From: Psychrobacillus sp. OK032
GTDB taxonomy: Bacteria > Bacillota > Bacilli > Bacillales_A > Planococcaceae
Length of the DNA stretch: 64,000 nucleotides
Assembly: GCF_900111345.1 (NCBI RefSeq)
Contig: NZ_FOGY01000002.1
Coordinates: 186,001 to 250,000, forward strand
Reading direction: 5' to 3'
The stretch's first letter is position 1; every line of letters starts with the position of its first letter. The notes below the pieces were generated by a model that searched no databases, was not told the origin of the DNA, and worked only from the letters and a program-made list of their open reading frames with translations. Position numbers and translations under genes: made by a program. Shown one piece after another: positions 34,098 to 43,749 of the stretch.

Positions 34098-35114
34098 TTA
34101 TCTATCGAATGAACAAGATTCTCTTTCATTCAAAGTAGCAGCTAAACGATAAACAGTTGTTTCGTTAGTACTAGGTTCATTTCTGATTTGATTTAACAGC
34201 AAGTTAACTGCTATATTCGCCATTTCGACAGCAGGTTGTGAAATTGTCGTAATCTTAGGTGTAAAAAAACTTGCAAATGATACATCATCAATACCAACAA
34301 GCGCTATATCATTTGGAATAATTAAATTCTGCTTTTTTATGTATTTCAATACTTCAATCAAAACTCTGTCATTCGCAGCTAAAATAGCCTGAGGAGCTAG
34401 ATCAAGTTTAAATAACTCGTCTAGCACCCCTTCTATATTTTCTAGCTCCGATGTTTTAATGTATTCTGGGTCAATCGGTAAACCATGCTGTTCAAGTGCT
34501 ATTTTGTACCCTTCAATCCTTTCTACACGCGGACTAATATTTCTTATAATCGAAGTGGTGACGATTGCTATACGCGTGTAACCGCTTTCCACAAAACAAT
34601 CAACCGCTAGTTTGGATGCTTGATGATTGTCCAACATTACTGAAGGGATTTCTGTAGTTTCGATTGTTCTATCCATAAATACAATTGGAAAATGTTGTTT
34701 TTTCATTTGCTTATACAAATCAAGATTTCCCCCAGTCGGGAATATAATAATGCCGTCGACTTGTTTCGCCATTAACATCTCGATATAGTTTCTTTCTTTA
34801 TCGGGTTCATCGTCTGCATTACATACGATAATATGAAACCCATGTTCATGAAAATTATTTTCAATCGCCCGAATAATTTGCGTTGAAAAGGAGTGCAGAA
34901 TGTTAGCAACGATTACTCCAACTGTAAAAGTAGATTTCTGTTTTAAACTTCGAGCTACAATATTTGGTCGATAATTTAACGCTTCAATCGATTCTTTAAT
35001 TCTTTTACGCGTAGTTTCGCTCATATATTCGTAACGTTTGTTTAAATACTGCGATACTGTACTTTTAGATACTTTTGCGTGAGCTGCAACATCAGCAATA
35101 GTTGAGGTTTTCAT
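34098..35114 (-). CDS. LacI-family transcriptional regulator (KdgR-like)
   Basis: A 338-residue repressor: N-terminal LacI helix-turn-helix TIADVAAHAKVSKSTVSQYLN (residues 4-24), hinge helix with NYRPNIVARSLK near 50-60 and a periplasmic-binding-protein-like effector domain to the C-terminus. It is encoded inside the hexuronate operon, five bases after uxuB. The tandem palindromes at 38,761-38,785 are typical LacI-family operators (CG-centred), so it most likely represses its own operon and is released by a pathway intermediate such as KDG. That effector is an inference. Confidence 0.92.
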   Translation of the reverse strand: MKTSTIADVAAHAKVSKSTVSQYLNKRYEYMSETTRKRIKESIEALNYRPNIVARSLKQKSTFTVGVIVANILHSFSTQIIRAIENNFHEHGFHIIVCNADDEPDKERNYIEMLMAKQVDGIIIFPTGGNLDLYKQMKKQHFPIVFMDRTIETTEIPSVMLDNHQASKLAVDCFVESGYTRIAIVTTSIIRNISPRVERIEGYKIALEQHGLPIDPEYIKTSELENIEGVLDELFKLDLAPQAILAANDRVLIEVLKYIKKQNLIIPNDIALVGIDDVSFASFFTPKITTISQPAVEMANIAVNLLLNQIRNEPSTNETTVYRLAATLNERESCSFDR

Positions 35115-35119
35115 GTGAC

Positions 35120-35956
35120 CTAGACCCCCGAATAAGCCATGAAACCGCCGTCCACTGCTAGCGTCGTTCCCGTAACAAATGAGGAATATGATTCATCTAC
35201 TAGAAAAAGTAAAGCACCTAGTAAATCATTAGGTTCCCCAAACTTTTTCATTGGAGTGGCTTCGATAATCTTTTTAGAACGTGCCGTATAATTTCCTTCT
35301 CCGTCTACCAGTAGATCCTTATTCTGAGTTGTAAGGAAAAAACCTGGAGCAATTGAATTTACTCTTAAACCCGTCTCAGCAAAATGTACAGCCATCCACA
35401 TAGTAAAATTATTGATAGAAGCCTTTGCTGCACTATAGGCTGGTATTTTCGTTAGAGGCGCATAAGAACTCATGGATGAAATATTAACAATGGCAGGAGC
35501 ATCTGCTTTTAATAATTCTTTCCCGAATACCTGACTTGGTAAGAAGGTTCCTGTAAAATTTAATGAAAATACATTAGAAAATCCATTTTCGTCTAATTCA
35601 AAAAATGATTTCCCTTCTGTGTTATCATCATATTTTTCCGGACCAGTAATTGCGTCCGAGTGATTTCCTCCAGCTCCGTTAATTAGAATGTCAATACGAC
35701 CGAATTGCTGTAAGATTGTTTCTTTTGCATGTTCGAGAGATTCTCTATTAAGGACATCCGTCTCTATTGCAATAGCAGTCCCTCCAGCCATTGCAATTTC
35801 AGAAGCTACTTTTTCACCTTTTACTGCTGTTCTGTTCAAAATTGCTACTTTAACTCCTTGTCGTGCAAGTTCACGAGCCATTTGAGAACATAAAACGCCG
35901 CTTCCACCAGTAATAACAGCAACACGATCTTTTAAATTTTCATGAATAGGAATCAT
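35120..35956 (-). CDS. uxuB: D-mannonate oxidoreductase (SDR type)
   Basis: A 278-residue SDR with ITGGSGVL (cofactor) near 16, NGAGGNHSDA near 95 and YSAAK as the catalytic pair near 175. It is the size of Bacillus UxuB/YjmF, which interconverts D-fructuronate and D-mannonate with NAD(H). Its start codon shares one base with the stop of uxuA (TAATG), an overlap that couples their translation. The four neighbouring enzymes complete the route to pyruvate and glyceraldehyde-3-phosphate. Confidence 0.9.
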   Translation of the reverse strand: MIPIHENLKDRVAVITGGSGVLCSQMARELARQGVKVAILNRTAVKGEKVASEIAMAGGTAIAIETDVLNRESLEHAKETILQQFGRIDILINGAGGNHSDAITGPEKYDDNTEGKSFFELDENGFSNVFSLNFTGTFLPSQVFGKELLKADAPAIVNISSMSSYAPLTKIPAYSAAKASINNFTMWMAVHFAETGLRVNSIAPGFFLTTQNKDLLVDGEGNYTARSKKIIEATPMKKFGEPNDLLGALLFLVDESYSSFVTGTTLAVDGGFMAYSGV

Positions 35957-37029
35957 TATTCGATATCCCCCTTCTTCATCTCAAAAGCATCCCATAATCC
36001 GTTTAAGTACATAATGCCTAATGCACGGTCATACAAACCATAACCTGGTCGGCAAACTTCTCCCCAAATATGACGACCGTGGTCTGGTCTTACGTATCCA
36101 TCATAATTTTGCTTATTGAGCTCTTGCACGACACCTTTTATATCTATAGAACCATCACTTGTGAAATGAGATGTCTCTACAAAATCGCCATTTTCATAAA
36201 CTTTTACATTTCGAATATGGGAGAACGGTGAACGTGAAGCATACTTTCTAGCAACTTGAACCATATCATTTTCAGGATTTGCACCCATTGAACCTGTACA
36301 CATAGTGAAACCGTTTGCAGGTGAATCTGAAATTTCGATTAGTTTTTCATAGCTTGCTTCTCCTGTAATTATTCTTGGTAATCCAAAAATAGAATATGGC
36401 GGATCATCTGGATGTATCGCCATTTTAATACCTACAGATTCGGCAACTGGCAAAATCTCGTTTAAGAAGTAAGCTAAGTTATCCCATAGCTTTGCTTCAT
36501 CCACTTCCTTATAAGCTTCGAATAATTCAGAAATTCGGGCCATTTTTTCTGGTTCCCATCCTGGTAAAGTTAATTCGGATGCTTCGCTAACTGTTTTTAC
36601 AAGTTCTTGTGGATCTAAATTTTCCACTTTCGATTTTTCAAAAAACAAAGCAGTAAAACCATCTTCTAACGGATGGAACATTTCTGTACGTGTCCAGTCA
36701 AAAATTGGCATGAAATTATAACAAATTACTTTAACACCAAATTCGGAAAGGTTACGAATCGTTTCTTTATAGTTTTCGATATATTGATCCCGTTCACTAT
36801 TTCCTAATTTGATCGCCTCATGTACATTGACGCTTTCTACTACATCCACATGAAAACCGAATGATTCGATATATTCAACTTCGGATTTTATCTCTTCTCG
36901 TTCCCATACTTCTCCAACAGGTTTTTGATGAAGCGCCCATACTATTCCTTTTGTACCTGGAATTTGTTTTACTTGTTCGAGTGTTACTGTGTCATTGCCT
37001 CTTCCATACCAACGAAAAGTAATATTCAT
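35956..37029 (-). CDS. uxuA: mannonate dehydratase
   Basis: The 357-residue enzyme removes water from D-mannonate to give 2-keto-3-deoxygluconate. It is a TIM-barrel protein needing a divalent metal. Recognisable blocks are FRWYGRGNDTV at the start, CYNFMPIFDWTRT near 102, MAIHPDDPP near 203 (His-Pro-Asp-Asp metal region), CTGSMG near 240 and RPDHGRHIWGE near 320. Length and motifs match bacterial UxuA. It follows eda after 16 bp. Confidence 0.95.
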   Translation of the reverse strand: MNITFRWYGRGNDTVTLEQVKQIPGTKGIVWALHQKPVGEVWEREEIKSEVEYIESFGFHVDVVESVNVHEAIKLGNSERDQYIENYKETIRNLSEFGVKVICYNFMPIFDWTRTEMFHPLEDGFTALFFEKSKVENLDPQELVKTVSEASELTLPGWEPEKMARISELFEAYKEVDEAKLWDNLAYFLNEILPVAESVGIKMAIHPDDPPYSIFGLPRIITGEASYEKLIEISDSPANGFTMCTGSMGANPENDMVQVARKYASRSPFSHIRNVKVYENGDFVETSHFTSDGSIDIKGVVQELNKQNYDGYVRPDHGRHIWGEVCRPGYGLYDRALGIMYLNGLWDAFEMKKGDIE

Positions 37030-37045
37030 CGTACTACCTCTCCTT

Positions 37046-37666
37046 TCAATTTAAACTAGCTTCCATATAATTTTTGCTAGCTTCTACAACAGCATCATAG
37101 CCGCCTGTTTTATAAGCTTTGTTTAAATCACTACCTACACCAATTGCGACAGCACCGGCATCAAGCCATTCCTTCATATTGCCTGCGTTTATCCCACCTG
37201 TTGGCATAATCTCTACATGTGGAAGTGGACCCTTGACAGACTTAATGAAGGAAGGACTGAAGTTATTCGCTGGGAAAAGTTTCAAAATATCGCATCCCGC
37301 TTCTAACGCTTTCACCATCTCTAGGATTGTCATGCAACCAGGTAAATAAGGAATGCCATATCTATTACAAACAGTAGCAACTTCTGCGCTGAAATGTGGA
37401 CTAACGATAAATTTTGCACCATGTAAAATTGCATGTCTTGCCGTTTCAGGATCAAGCACCGTACCAGCACCTAATAATGCGTCGATATCATGCAGTTCAC
37501 TAAATGCTTTCTCCAATTGTGGCGTTGTATACGTTAATTCAATTGCACGAATACCACCTTCTACAGCTGCCTTTGTCAGTTGTACTGCCTCTTCATAGCT
37601 ATTACCTCTAATTACTGCTACTACTTTTGTTTCTGTTAGTTGTGCAAGAATTGAGTGTTTGGACAT
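37046..37666 (-). CDS. eda: KDPG aldolase (2-dehydro-3-deoxyphosphogluconate aldolase)
   Basis: A 206-residue class I aldolase of the KDPG/KHG family, forming pyruvate and glyceraldehyde-3-phosphate from KDPG. VVAVIRGNSYEEA near 10, ELTYTTP near 42 (catalytic Glu), LGAGTV near 65, FIVSPHF near 85 and the Schiff-base Lys in CDILKLFPA near 130 are all present. The ATG at 37,666 follows AAGGAGG; nine upstream codons in frame are discarded. It is the second gene of the operon. Confidence 0.94.
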   Translation of the reverse strand: MSKHSILAQLTETKVVAVIRGNSYEEAVQLTKAAVEGGIRAIELTYTTPQLEKAFSELHDIDALLGAGTVLDPETARHAILHGAKFIVSPHFSAEVATVCNRYGIPYLPGCMTILEMVKALEAGCDILKLFPANNFSPSFIKSVKGPLPHVEIMPTGGINAGNMKEWLDAGAVAIGVGSDLNKAYKTGGYDAVVEASKNYMEASLN

Positions 37667-37718
37667 ATAACTTTCCTCCTTAAATCGAAGCAATGAATAT
37701 TATTCATTTTGAATTATT

Positions 37719-38681
37719 TCATCTCTCGATAACTTTTTCATTGCGAATAAAAGATAATACCTCGTCGAGTTCAGGAAGTCCTTCATTATCACCTGAAACT
37801 GTTGTAACAAGTGCCCCTACTCCATTAGCGAACTGTAAGCTTTCAAGTGGAGTATAATTATGTAGATAAGAATAAACATAACCAGCGTCAAATCCATCAC
37901 CTGCACCAACTGTATCAATTGGCTGTACTTTAAATGCTTCTTTTTTAAACCATTCGCCATTTATGAATACTTTCGCACCGTTTCCACCATCTTTGATGAC
38001 CAAATGAGTGATATTAAATTTTACTGCAAATGCCTCTAACGATTCTTCGGAAGAATCTCCATGTATCAACTCAATTTCATCTCTTCCAGTTAGTAAAATA
38101 TCAACATAAGGGAAAACTTTCATATATGCAGCAATTGCTTCTTCCATCGTCCAAAGCTTCAACCGAATATTTGGATCAAAAGAAACAGGAATATTTTTTT
38201 CCTTTGCAAGCTTCAATACTTGTATAGTAATGTCTAGATTTTTCGGGTCAATCGCTAAAAATACGCCAGTTAGATGAACAATATCAACACCTTCTAATAT
38301 TGCTTCTGTGATATCACTTGGTTCCATTGTTAAAATGGGAGATTGATATCGATAGTAGAATGTTTTTCCAGAACCGTCTTCCCGAATTTCTTTGAAATTT
38401 AAAGAACTAGGATAACCATCCACTAGCTTCACTTCTGAAACATCTATTCCTTCACCACGTGCAAAATTATAAATTACTCGACCGAATTCATCTCCACCTA
38501 AACGGCTCATCCACTTCGACCTTAGTCCTAAGCGTGCACAACCGATCGCAAAGTTCAATTCAGCACCTCCCACTTTTCGTGAGAAGCTTGGAACATATCT
38601 CAGAGGCCCAGTATCGGATGGATTAAATGTAATCAAAGCATCCCCTAGTGTAAAAACACCAAAATTTGAAACCAAAATCAT
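37719..38681 (-). CDS. kdgK: 2-keto-3-deoxygluconate kinase (PfkB family)
   Basis: A 320-residue ribokinase/PfkB-family sugar kinase phosphorylating KDG to KDPG. It has the N-terminal signature GGAELNFAIGCARLG near 37-51, FDPNIRLKLW near 166-175 and the C-terminal ATP/catalytic motif DTVGAGDGFDAGY near 253-265 (catalytic Asp in GAGD). It starts at ATG behind AAAGGAG and is the first gene of the operon, about 110 bp after its promoter. With eda and uxuA next to it, KDG is the most likely substrate. Confidence 0.93.
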   Translation of the reverse strand: MILVSNFGVFTLGDALITFNPSDTGPLRYVPSFSRKVGGAELNFAIGCARLGLRSKWMSRLGGDEFGRVIYNFARGEGIDVSEVKLVDGYPSSLNFKEIREDGSGKTFYYRYQSPILTMEPSDITEAILEGVDIVHLTGVFLAIDPKNLDITIQVLKLAKEKNIPVSFDPNIRLKLWTMEEAIAAYMKVFPYVDILLTGRDEIELIHGDSSEESLEAFAVKFNITHLVIKDGGNGAKVFINGEWFKKEAFKVQPIDTVGAGDGFDAGYVYSYLHNYTPLESLQFANGVGALVTTVSGDNEGLPELDEVLSFIRNEKVIER

Positions 38682-38760
38682 ATACTCCTTTCACATGAAT
38701 AGGACTTTTTCTACTTTTTTATCAACTAAATTAGTTATCAATGTATTTACTATTTGTTTA

Positions 38761-38820
38761 TAAACCGGTTTAGTAAATCGGTTTATATAGATTATAAGCT
38801 GAAAGGGTTTTCAATTTCAA
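38761..38820 (-). promoter_or_regulatory. hexuronate operon promoter with two tandem LacI-type operators
   Basis: Reading left, TTGAAA (38,815-38,820), an 18-base spacer and a perfect TATAAT (38,791-38,796) form the promoter. Just downstream are TAAATCGGTTTA (38,774-38,785) and the perfect palindrome TAAACCGGTTTA (38,761-38,772), with centres 13 bp apart. CG-centred palindromes of this type are bound by LacI-family repressors, most simply by the one in this operon. TGAAAGGGTTTTCA inside the spacer is only a weak cre match. Confidence 0.8.
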
Positions 38821-39037
38821 CTTAAATTTAAAATAGTTAGTTATTTTTTTAGAAAATGATATTTTTTACTCAGAAAATAGGTAAGTCACACCCAAAGTTG
38901 TCGAATGATGAATTAATATGTATGATCCGGCTGTTGATTAACCAACTTTCACCATTATAATTTTATAACTTTCGCAAGGATCCCATTTTACACAAACATC
39001 AAGAACGAAATAATTACTACATCATTATCGCTGGAAA
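38821..39037. other. intergenic region, nothing recognised
   Basis: AT-rich spacer between the hexuronate promoter and the terminator of the gene at 39,084. No open frame with a ribosome site and no hairpin of note. Confidence 0.4.
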
Positions 39038-39072
39038 AGAAAAAACACCAACAAGTTTGTCTGTTGGTGTTC
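39038..39072 (-). terminator. rho-independent terminator
   Basis: ACACCAACA and TGTTGGTGT pair around an eight-base loop and are followed on the minus strand by T6, just after the membrane protein gene. Confidence 0.8.
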
Positions 39073-39083
39073 GAACGATTAAA

Positions 39084-39647
39084 TTAAAAATAAAATTTAA
39101 ATAAGTAAAATAATATAAGTGCTGTTCCAACCATACCGGAAATACTAAAATATACGAGTTTCAAAAGTAACCCGGAAAACAACCATATTAAACAATTTCC
39201 AATCATAAAACCAATTAACACTAAAGGGTATTCAATAAAATAAACATCCCACACTTTAAACGATATTCCTAATAGTAATAGGGCTGAAAAAACGAACAAT
39301 AAAGGTGTCATTATCGATTTAGTTTTTGCTAGTTTAATAGCTATGTATAAAAATAAGCATATCGCAATTCCTGTTGCAATAATTGGGATAAATGCAGCGG
39401 TAGCGTCTAGTATAAGTGATGCTATTAAAAGTACTGTAACGAATCCGAGTATTACATATAAAAACGTTTTGTTCTTGTTTTCCTTCGCTAGTAATGCTTG
39501 CGAATATTTTTCTTTTCTTTCATCCTCGACCCCTTCTCCTTGCGCATAGAGGGCTGTTAGAAAGTCACAATAATGTTCAGGAAGTAATTTATTTTTCTTC
39601 CAAAAAGCAATCTCATTTAGGATAATTTGCTTACGTTGAACTGACAT
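39084..39647 (-). CDS. membrane protein of unknown function
   Basis: A 187-residue protein. A soluble N-terminal part of about 55 residues (EIAFWKKNKLLPEHYCDFLTALYAQG) is followed by four to five hydrophobic segments. The N-terminal pattern, a helix with Trp then a turn and a helix ending in LY-G, recalls the start of DUF2157-type membrane proteins, but I am not certain. It stands between two terminators, upstream of the hexuronate region and downstream of sigA, so it is probably a single-gene transcript. I assign no function. Confidence 0.75.
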   Translation of the reverse strand: MSVQRKQIILNEIAFWKKNKLLPEHYCDFLTALYAQGEGVEDERKEKYSQALLAKENKNKTFLYVILGFVTVLLIASLILDATAAFIPIIATGIAICLFLYIAIKLAKTKSIMTPLLFVFSALLLLGISFKVWDVYFIEYPLVLIGFMIGNCLIWLFSGLLLKLVYFSISGMVGTALILFYLFKFYF

Positions 39648-39692
39648 GGCTCGTCCTCATTTCATCTGACAGTTATCCATAAGTATAAAACA

Positions 39693-39720
39693 GAAAAAGA
39701 CACCCTACAAGGATGTCTCT
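39693..39720 (-). terminator. rho-independent terminator after sigA
   Basis: AGACATCC and GGGTGTCT pair on the minus strand around five bases, then T5. Confidence 0.7.
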
Positions 39721-39727
39721 TCCTAAA

Positions 39728-40852
39728 TTATTCTAAGAAGTCTTTTAGACGCTTACTGCGAGAAGGATGACGAAGTTTACGTAGTGCTTTCGCTTCAATT
39801 TGGCGAATACGCTCACGTGTGACACCAAATACTTTTCCTACTTCCTCCAATGTTCTCGTACGACCATCATCTAAACCAAATCGAAGACGTAGTACATTTT
39901 CTTCTCGATCTGTTAAAGTATCTAGCACATCTTCTAATTGTTCTTTTAGTAATTCATATGCAGCATGATCAGAAGGGGATTGAGCATCAGCATCTTCGAT
40001 AAAATCGCCTAAGTGGGAGTCATCTTCTTCTCCAATAGGTGTTTCTAAAGAAACTGGCTCTTGTGCAATTTTTAGGATTTCACGTACTTTTTCTGGAGGT
40101 AAATCCATCTCTTCTCCAATTTCTTCTGGAGAAGGTTCGCGACCTAAATCTTGCAATAATTGTCGTTGTACACGAATTAACTTATTGATTGTTTCAACCA
40201 TATGCACCGGAATACGTATTGTACGAGCTTGGTCTGCAATGGCACGAGTAATTGCTTGTCTAATCCACCAAGTAGCGTACGTACTAAATTTGAACCCTTT
40301 ACGGTGATCAAACTTTTCAACTGCTTTAATTAGTCCCATATTTCCTTCTTGGATTAGATCTAAGAACAACATTCCACGACCTACATAACGCTTTGCAATA
40401 CTTACTACTAATCGAAGGTTTGCTTCTGCTAGACGTTTTCTAGCTTCTTCATCGCCTTGTTCTATTCTTTCCGCAAGTGCAATTTCTTCAGACGCTTTTA
40501 GTAGATCTACGCGTCCGATTTCTTTTAAGTACATACGAACAGGATCATTAATCTTTACACCAGGCGGCACACTTAAATCATTTAAATCGAAAGTTTCTTC
40601 TTTCCCCTTCATCAAACGATCTAAATCTTCTTCATCGCCATCTTTTCGGCTAAGTTCAATTTCTTTTCCTTCTAGATGATCGATAAATTCCTCGATTTGA
40701 TCCGATTCCAATTCAAAATGAGCTAGCTTTTCCGCAATATCGTGATACGTTAACTCCCCATTTTTTTTACCTAATTCGATTAATTGTTTTTTTGCATCTT
40801 CTAATGATAATTCAATATCCGTTTCTTTTGTACGTTCAGACTTGTCCGCCAT
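39728..40852 (-). CDS. sigA: RNA polymerase housekeeping sigma factor (sigma-A)
   Basis: A 374-residue primary sigma factor. A region 1.1-like N-terminus is followed by region 1.2 ([11 protein letters not shown]), region 2 with [28 protein letters not shown] and the -10 recognition part [12 protein letters not shown], region 3 and region 4 with the helix-turn-helix [28 protein letters not shown]. The ATG at 40,852 lies behind AAAAGGAGG, so the twelve codons upstream are not used. It follows dnaG by 28 bp in the conserved macromolecular synthesis operon. Confidence 0.98.
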   Translation of the reverse strand: MADKSERTKETDIELSLEDAKKQLIELGKKNGELTYHDIAEKLAHFELESDQIEEFIDHLEGKEIELSRKDGDEEDLDRLMKGKEETFDLNDLSVPPGVKINDPVRMYLKEIGRVDLLKASEEIALAERIEQGDEEARKRLAEANLRLVVSIAKRYVGRGMLFLDLIQEGNMGLIKAVEKFDHRKGFKFSTYATWWIRQAITRAIADQARTIRIPVHMVETINKLIRVQRQLLQDLGREPSPEEIGEEMDLPPEKVREILKIAQEPVSLETPIGEEDDSHLGDFIEDADAQSPSDHAAYELLKEQLEDVLDTLTDREENVLRLRFGLDDGRTRTLEEVGKVFGVTRERIRQIEAKALRKLRHPSRSKRLKDFLE

Positions 40853-40880
40853 AAGAAATCCTCCTTTTGCTACCGGATGT

Positions 40881-42710
40881 TTATTCAAAAGTTGCTAACG
40901 ACTTTTTTAACTGAATAGCTTCTTGAGCAAGTTGCAAAGCTTTTGTCATATCCGTCATTTTCTCTGCTTCTTTTGCTTCATGTAACTTCCGCTCAATTTG
41001 TTGCTCTATCCGGTATTTTCGAATATGGCGCAAGCAGTCCATGACTTCCTCTGTTTCATGTTCTGGATCACGTTCTGAGAGCGCTGCTTCCATAACTATA
41101 TTTCTAAGTTGTGCATCATTTAGTACTTCTAAAAATCGTTGATAATCTCCATCTGGATACTGTTCATAAAATCCGGTTAAGCGTACATAAACTGCCTCGT
41201 ATGCATCCCTAATAAAACATTGTTCTCCAGCATTATTTCGTGCAATATCAATTATTTGTGCATTGTGCAGCATATGAGAAAGTAACATTCGCTCTGCTCT
41301 CTCATCTGCTGAGATAGTCCTCTTCTTTTTAGTCAATTCTTGATTGGTTGGGAGAGGAATGGATGGTTCACTTTTAAATTGTTTTGCTTTTTTTCCTTGA
41401 AGTTTTCGTAAATGTTGATAGATTGCTTCTTCTGAAACGTTTGTTTCCTGCGAAAGTTGTCGAATGTACAGATCGCGCTCTACAGAAGAATTTCTCTCAC
41501 TCAGTATTTCCAATATTTCTTGAATATACTGTAATGTATCATTTTCATTGTTAAAATTCTTATCACGTTTAGAAACAATCATCATAAAGGATAAATAAGA
41601 ATGTGGCTTTTCCATAATTTTGGTGCGAAAAGCTTCTTCTCCGTAGTTTTTAATATAATCATCTGGATCCATTGCATCCGGAATAATTGCTACCTCTGTT
41701 TGAATGTTTTGAGCTTGTAAAGCAATTGCTGCTCTTTTAGCTGCTTCCATACCAGCTTTATCCCCGTCATAACATAATGTGACGTTTGATGTCAATCTAT
41801 TCAGTTTTATAATATGTTGAGACGTCAAAGCCGTCCCCATTGTTGCAATGCCATTGGAAATTCCAGCTGTAGATGCAGCAATTACATCTAGAAAGCCTTC
41901 AAAGACAATCACATTTCGTTGTTTTCGAATTTCTAGACGAGCTTTATCTAGATTATAAAGTACCTGGCTTTTCTGGAATATTGGTGATTCCGGGCTATTT
42001 AAATATTTTGCTTCATTTTCACTTTTTTCAAGTATTCTTCCTGAAAAGGCTATTACATGTCCCGTTTCATCGAAAACAGGAAACATAATTCTTCCTCTAA
42101 AACGGTCGAAATACTTTAATTCATTTTCTTTTCGGATAATAAGCCCAGTTTTCTCTATTTCTTGTAAATCCATACCTTTTCGTGCTAATAATGTTGTTAA
42201 AGCATCCCAATTAGGTAATGACCACCCAATTTTATACTTTTCGATGATTTCAGTAGAAAACCCTCTTTCCTTTAAGTAATGTAATGCATTTTCTCCTTCC
42301 TCCGTATGAAGTAACAAATGATGAAAATAATCGCTCGCAAATTCATGCGCCTTTTTCATAATTGATACTTCTTTTGAGACAGGTGCTTTTGCTTCTGAAT
42401 GATTGGAGGAACTTTCTTCAATCGAAAGTCCAATCCGACTTCCAAGTTTACTTACCGCATCTTGGAACGAAAGATTTTCGATATCCATTAAAAATGTAAT
42501 TACATTTCCACCAGCACCGCACCCGAAACAATGAAAAATCTGTTTCTCCTGCGTTACTGAAAAAGATGGTGTTTGTTCCCCATGAAAAGGGCATAAACCA
42601 AAATAATTCCTACCTCTTTTCGTAAGTTGAACATATTCGCTAATAACATCGACAATATCTGTGTTATTCCTAACTTGTTCGATAACTTCTTCTTCTATAC
42701 GATTCGTCAT
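40881..42710 (-). CDS. dnaG: DNA primase
   Basis: The 609-residue primase makes RNA primers for replication. The N-terminal zinc finger is CPFH...CFGC (near residues 40-65), followed by the RNA-polymerase domain and the TOPRIM motifs [10 protein letters not shown] (near 265) and [11 protein letters not shown] (near 310), and a C-terminal helicase-interaction domain. I chose the ATG at 42,710 (GGTGA upstream) since it starts like other primases (MTNRIEEEV). The Bacillus yqxD gene usually found upstream is absent; 42,711-42,928 holds no gene. Confidence 0.97.
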   Translation of the reverse strand: MTNRIEEEVIEQVRNNTDIVDVISEYVQLTKRGRNYFGLCPFHGEQTPSFSVTQEKQIFHCFGCGAGGNVITFLMDIENLSFQDAVSKLGSRIGLSIEESSSNHSEAKAPVSKEVSIMKKAHEFASDYFHHLLLHTEEGENALHYLKERGFSTEIIEKYKIGWSLPNWDALTTLLARKGMDLQEIEKTGLIIRKENELKYFDRFRGRIMFPVFDETGHVIAFSGRILEKSENEAKYLNSPESPIFQKSQVLYNLDKARLEIRKQRNVIVFEGFLDVIAASTAGISNGIATMGTALTSQHIIKLNRLTSNVTLCYDGDKAGMEAAKRAAIALQAQNIQTEVAIIPDAMDPDDYIKNYGEEAFRTKIMEKPHSYLSFMMIVSKRDKNFNNENDTLQYIQEILEILSERNSSVERDLYIRQLSQETNVSEEAIYQHLRKLQGKKAKQFKSEPSIPLPTNQELTKKKRTISADERAERMLLSHMLHNAQIIDIARNNAGEQCFIRDAYEAVYVRLTGFYEQYPDGDYQRFLEVLNDAQLRNIVMEAALSERDPEHETEEVMDCLRHIRKYRIEQQIERKLHEAKEAEKMTDMTKALQLAQEAIQLKKSLATFE

Positions 42711-42883
42711 TATTTCACCATCTTTGCTCGCTACTTTATTAATTCGAGATAAACAAGAAAAATCCTGCAAGAAACGACAAAATAATTCATAAAAAAAGTT
42801 TCATATAGTTATTATTTTTTACCACAATTAACTATTATAAAACATTTCACATTATTAATCTATACTTTATTCGATTCGCAATA

Positions 42884-42922
42884 CAAAAAAACCTTTTCAC
42901 AAATGTGAATCGGTTCATTTTT
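42884..42922 (-). terminator. rho-independent terminator after ppsR
   Basis: AACCGATTCAC and GTGAAAAGGTT pair imperfectly on the minus strand around ATTT and are followed by T7. Confidence 0.7.
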
Positions 42923-42928
42923 TTATAA

Positions 42929-43738
42929 TTATTTTTGTTGAATGTGATTAATTACTAAATTGGCCGTTTCTTCTACTGCCCGATTTGTTACATCGATAAC
43001 AGTACATCCAATTTCTTTTACTACTTTTTCAAAATGAGCAATTTCTTCATTTATCCGTTCTATCTTAGCATAACTAGCATCATCATTTAAACCAATTGCT
43101 ATTAATCTTTCTTTACGTATAGAATTTAGTTTTTCTGGTGTGATTACTAAGCCAAAGCATTTTGCAGGATCTACCTGGAATAATTCTTCCGGAGGCTCTA
43201 CTTCCGGTACTAATGGGACGTTTGCTACTTTGTACCTTTTATGCGCCAAGTATTGTGACAAAGGCGTTTTTGAAGTTCTAGAGACTCCGATTAGTACAAT
43301 GTCTGCTTGCAATAAGCCACGTGGATCTCTTCCATCATCGTATTTTACAGCAAATTCGATTGCTTCAATTTTTTTAAAATAATCTTCATCTAGCTTGCGA
43401 ACTAAACCAGGCTCCTCAAATGGTTTTTCTTCTAAATTTTTTTCTAAAAGATGAATCAGTGGACCAATCAGGTCGACTGAATCTAAACCATATGCCCTAC
43501 AGTTTTCTATTAACGCGTCACGCATTTTCGTTTGCACAAGCGTATATAAAATAATAGCATTTTGTTCTTTCGCTAGTTCAGTAATTTCTTTAATATGATC
43601 CAATGAATCAATATGGGTAAATCTTTTTAACTTTGTATGTTGTAGACCAGGTCTAAACTGACTTACCGCCGCTTTTGCCACTAGTTCTCCCGTTTCACCG
43701 ATTGAATCTGAGACAATAAACAGGTTTAACATTTTCAT
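42929..43738 (-). CDS. ppsR: PEP synthetase / PPDK regulatory kinase-phosphorylase (DUF299)
   Basis: A 269-residue member of the bifunctional pyruvate,phosphate dikinase/PEP synthetase regulatory protein family (YqfL in Bacillus). It shows the N-terminal DSIGETGE motif (residues 10-17) and the P-loop-like GVSRTSKTPLS near 152-162. Family members phosphorylate and dephosphorylate the target enzyme using ADP and Pi. It follows ccpN after 11 bp, as in Bacillus, where YqfL modulates CcpN activity. Confidence 0.93.
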   Translation of the reverse strand: MKMLNLFIVSDSIGETGELVAKAAVSQFRPGLQHTKLKRFTHIDSLDHIKEITELAKEQNAIILYTLVQTKMRDALIENCRAYGLDSVDLIGPLIHLLEKNLEEKPFEEPGLVRKLDEDYFKKIEAIEFAVKYDDGRDPRGLLQADIVLIGVSRTSKTPLSQYLAHKRYKVANVPLVPEVEPPEELFQVDPAKCFGLVITPEKLNSIRKERLIAIGLNDDASYAKIERINEEIAHFEKVVKEIGCTVIDVTNRAVEETANLVINHIQQK

Positions 43739-43749
43739 CGTGTCACTCC

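Noticed and set aside
38800-38813. cre site in the hexuronate promoter (TGAAAGGGTTTTCA)
   Set aside because: The central CG is changed, so it is a weak match; mentioned under the promoter but not listed as a site.
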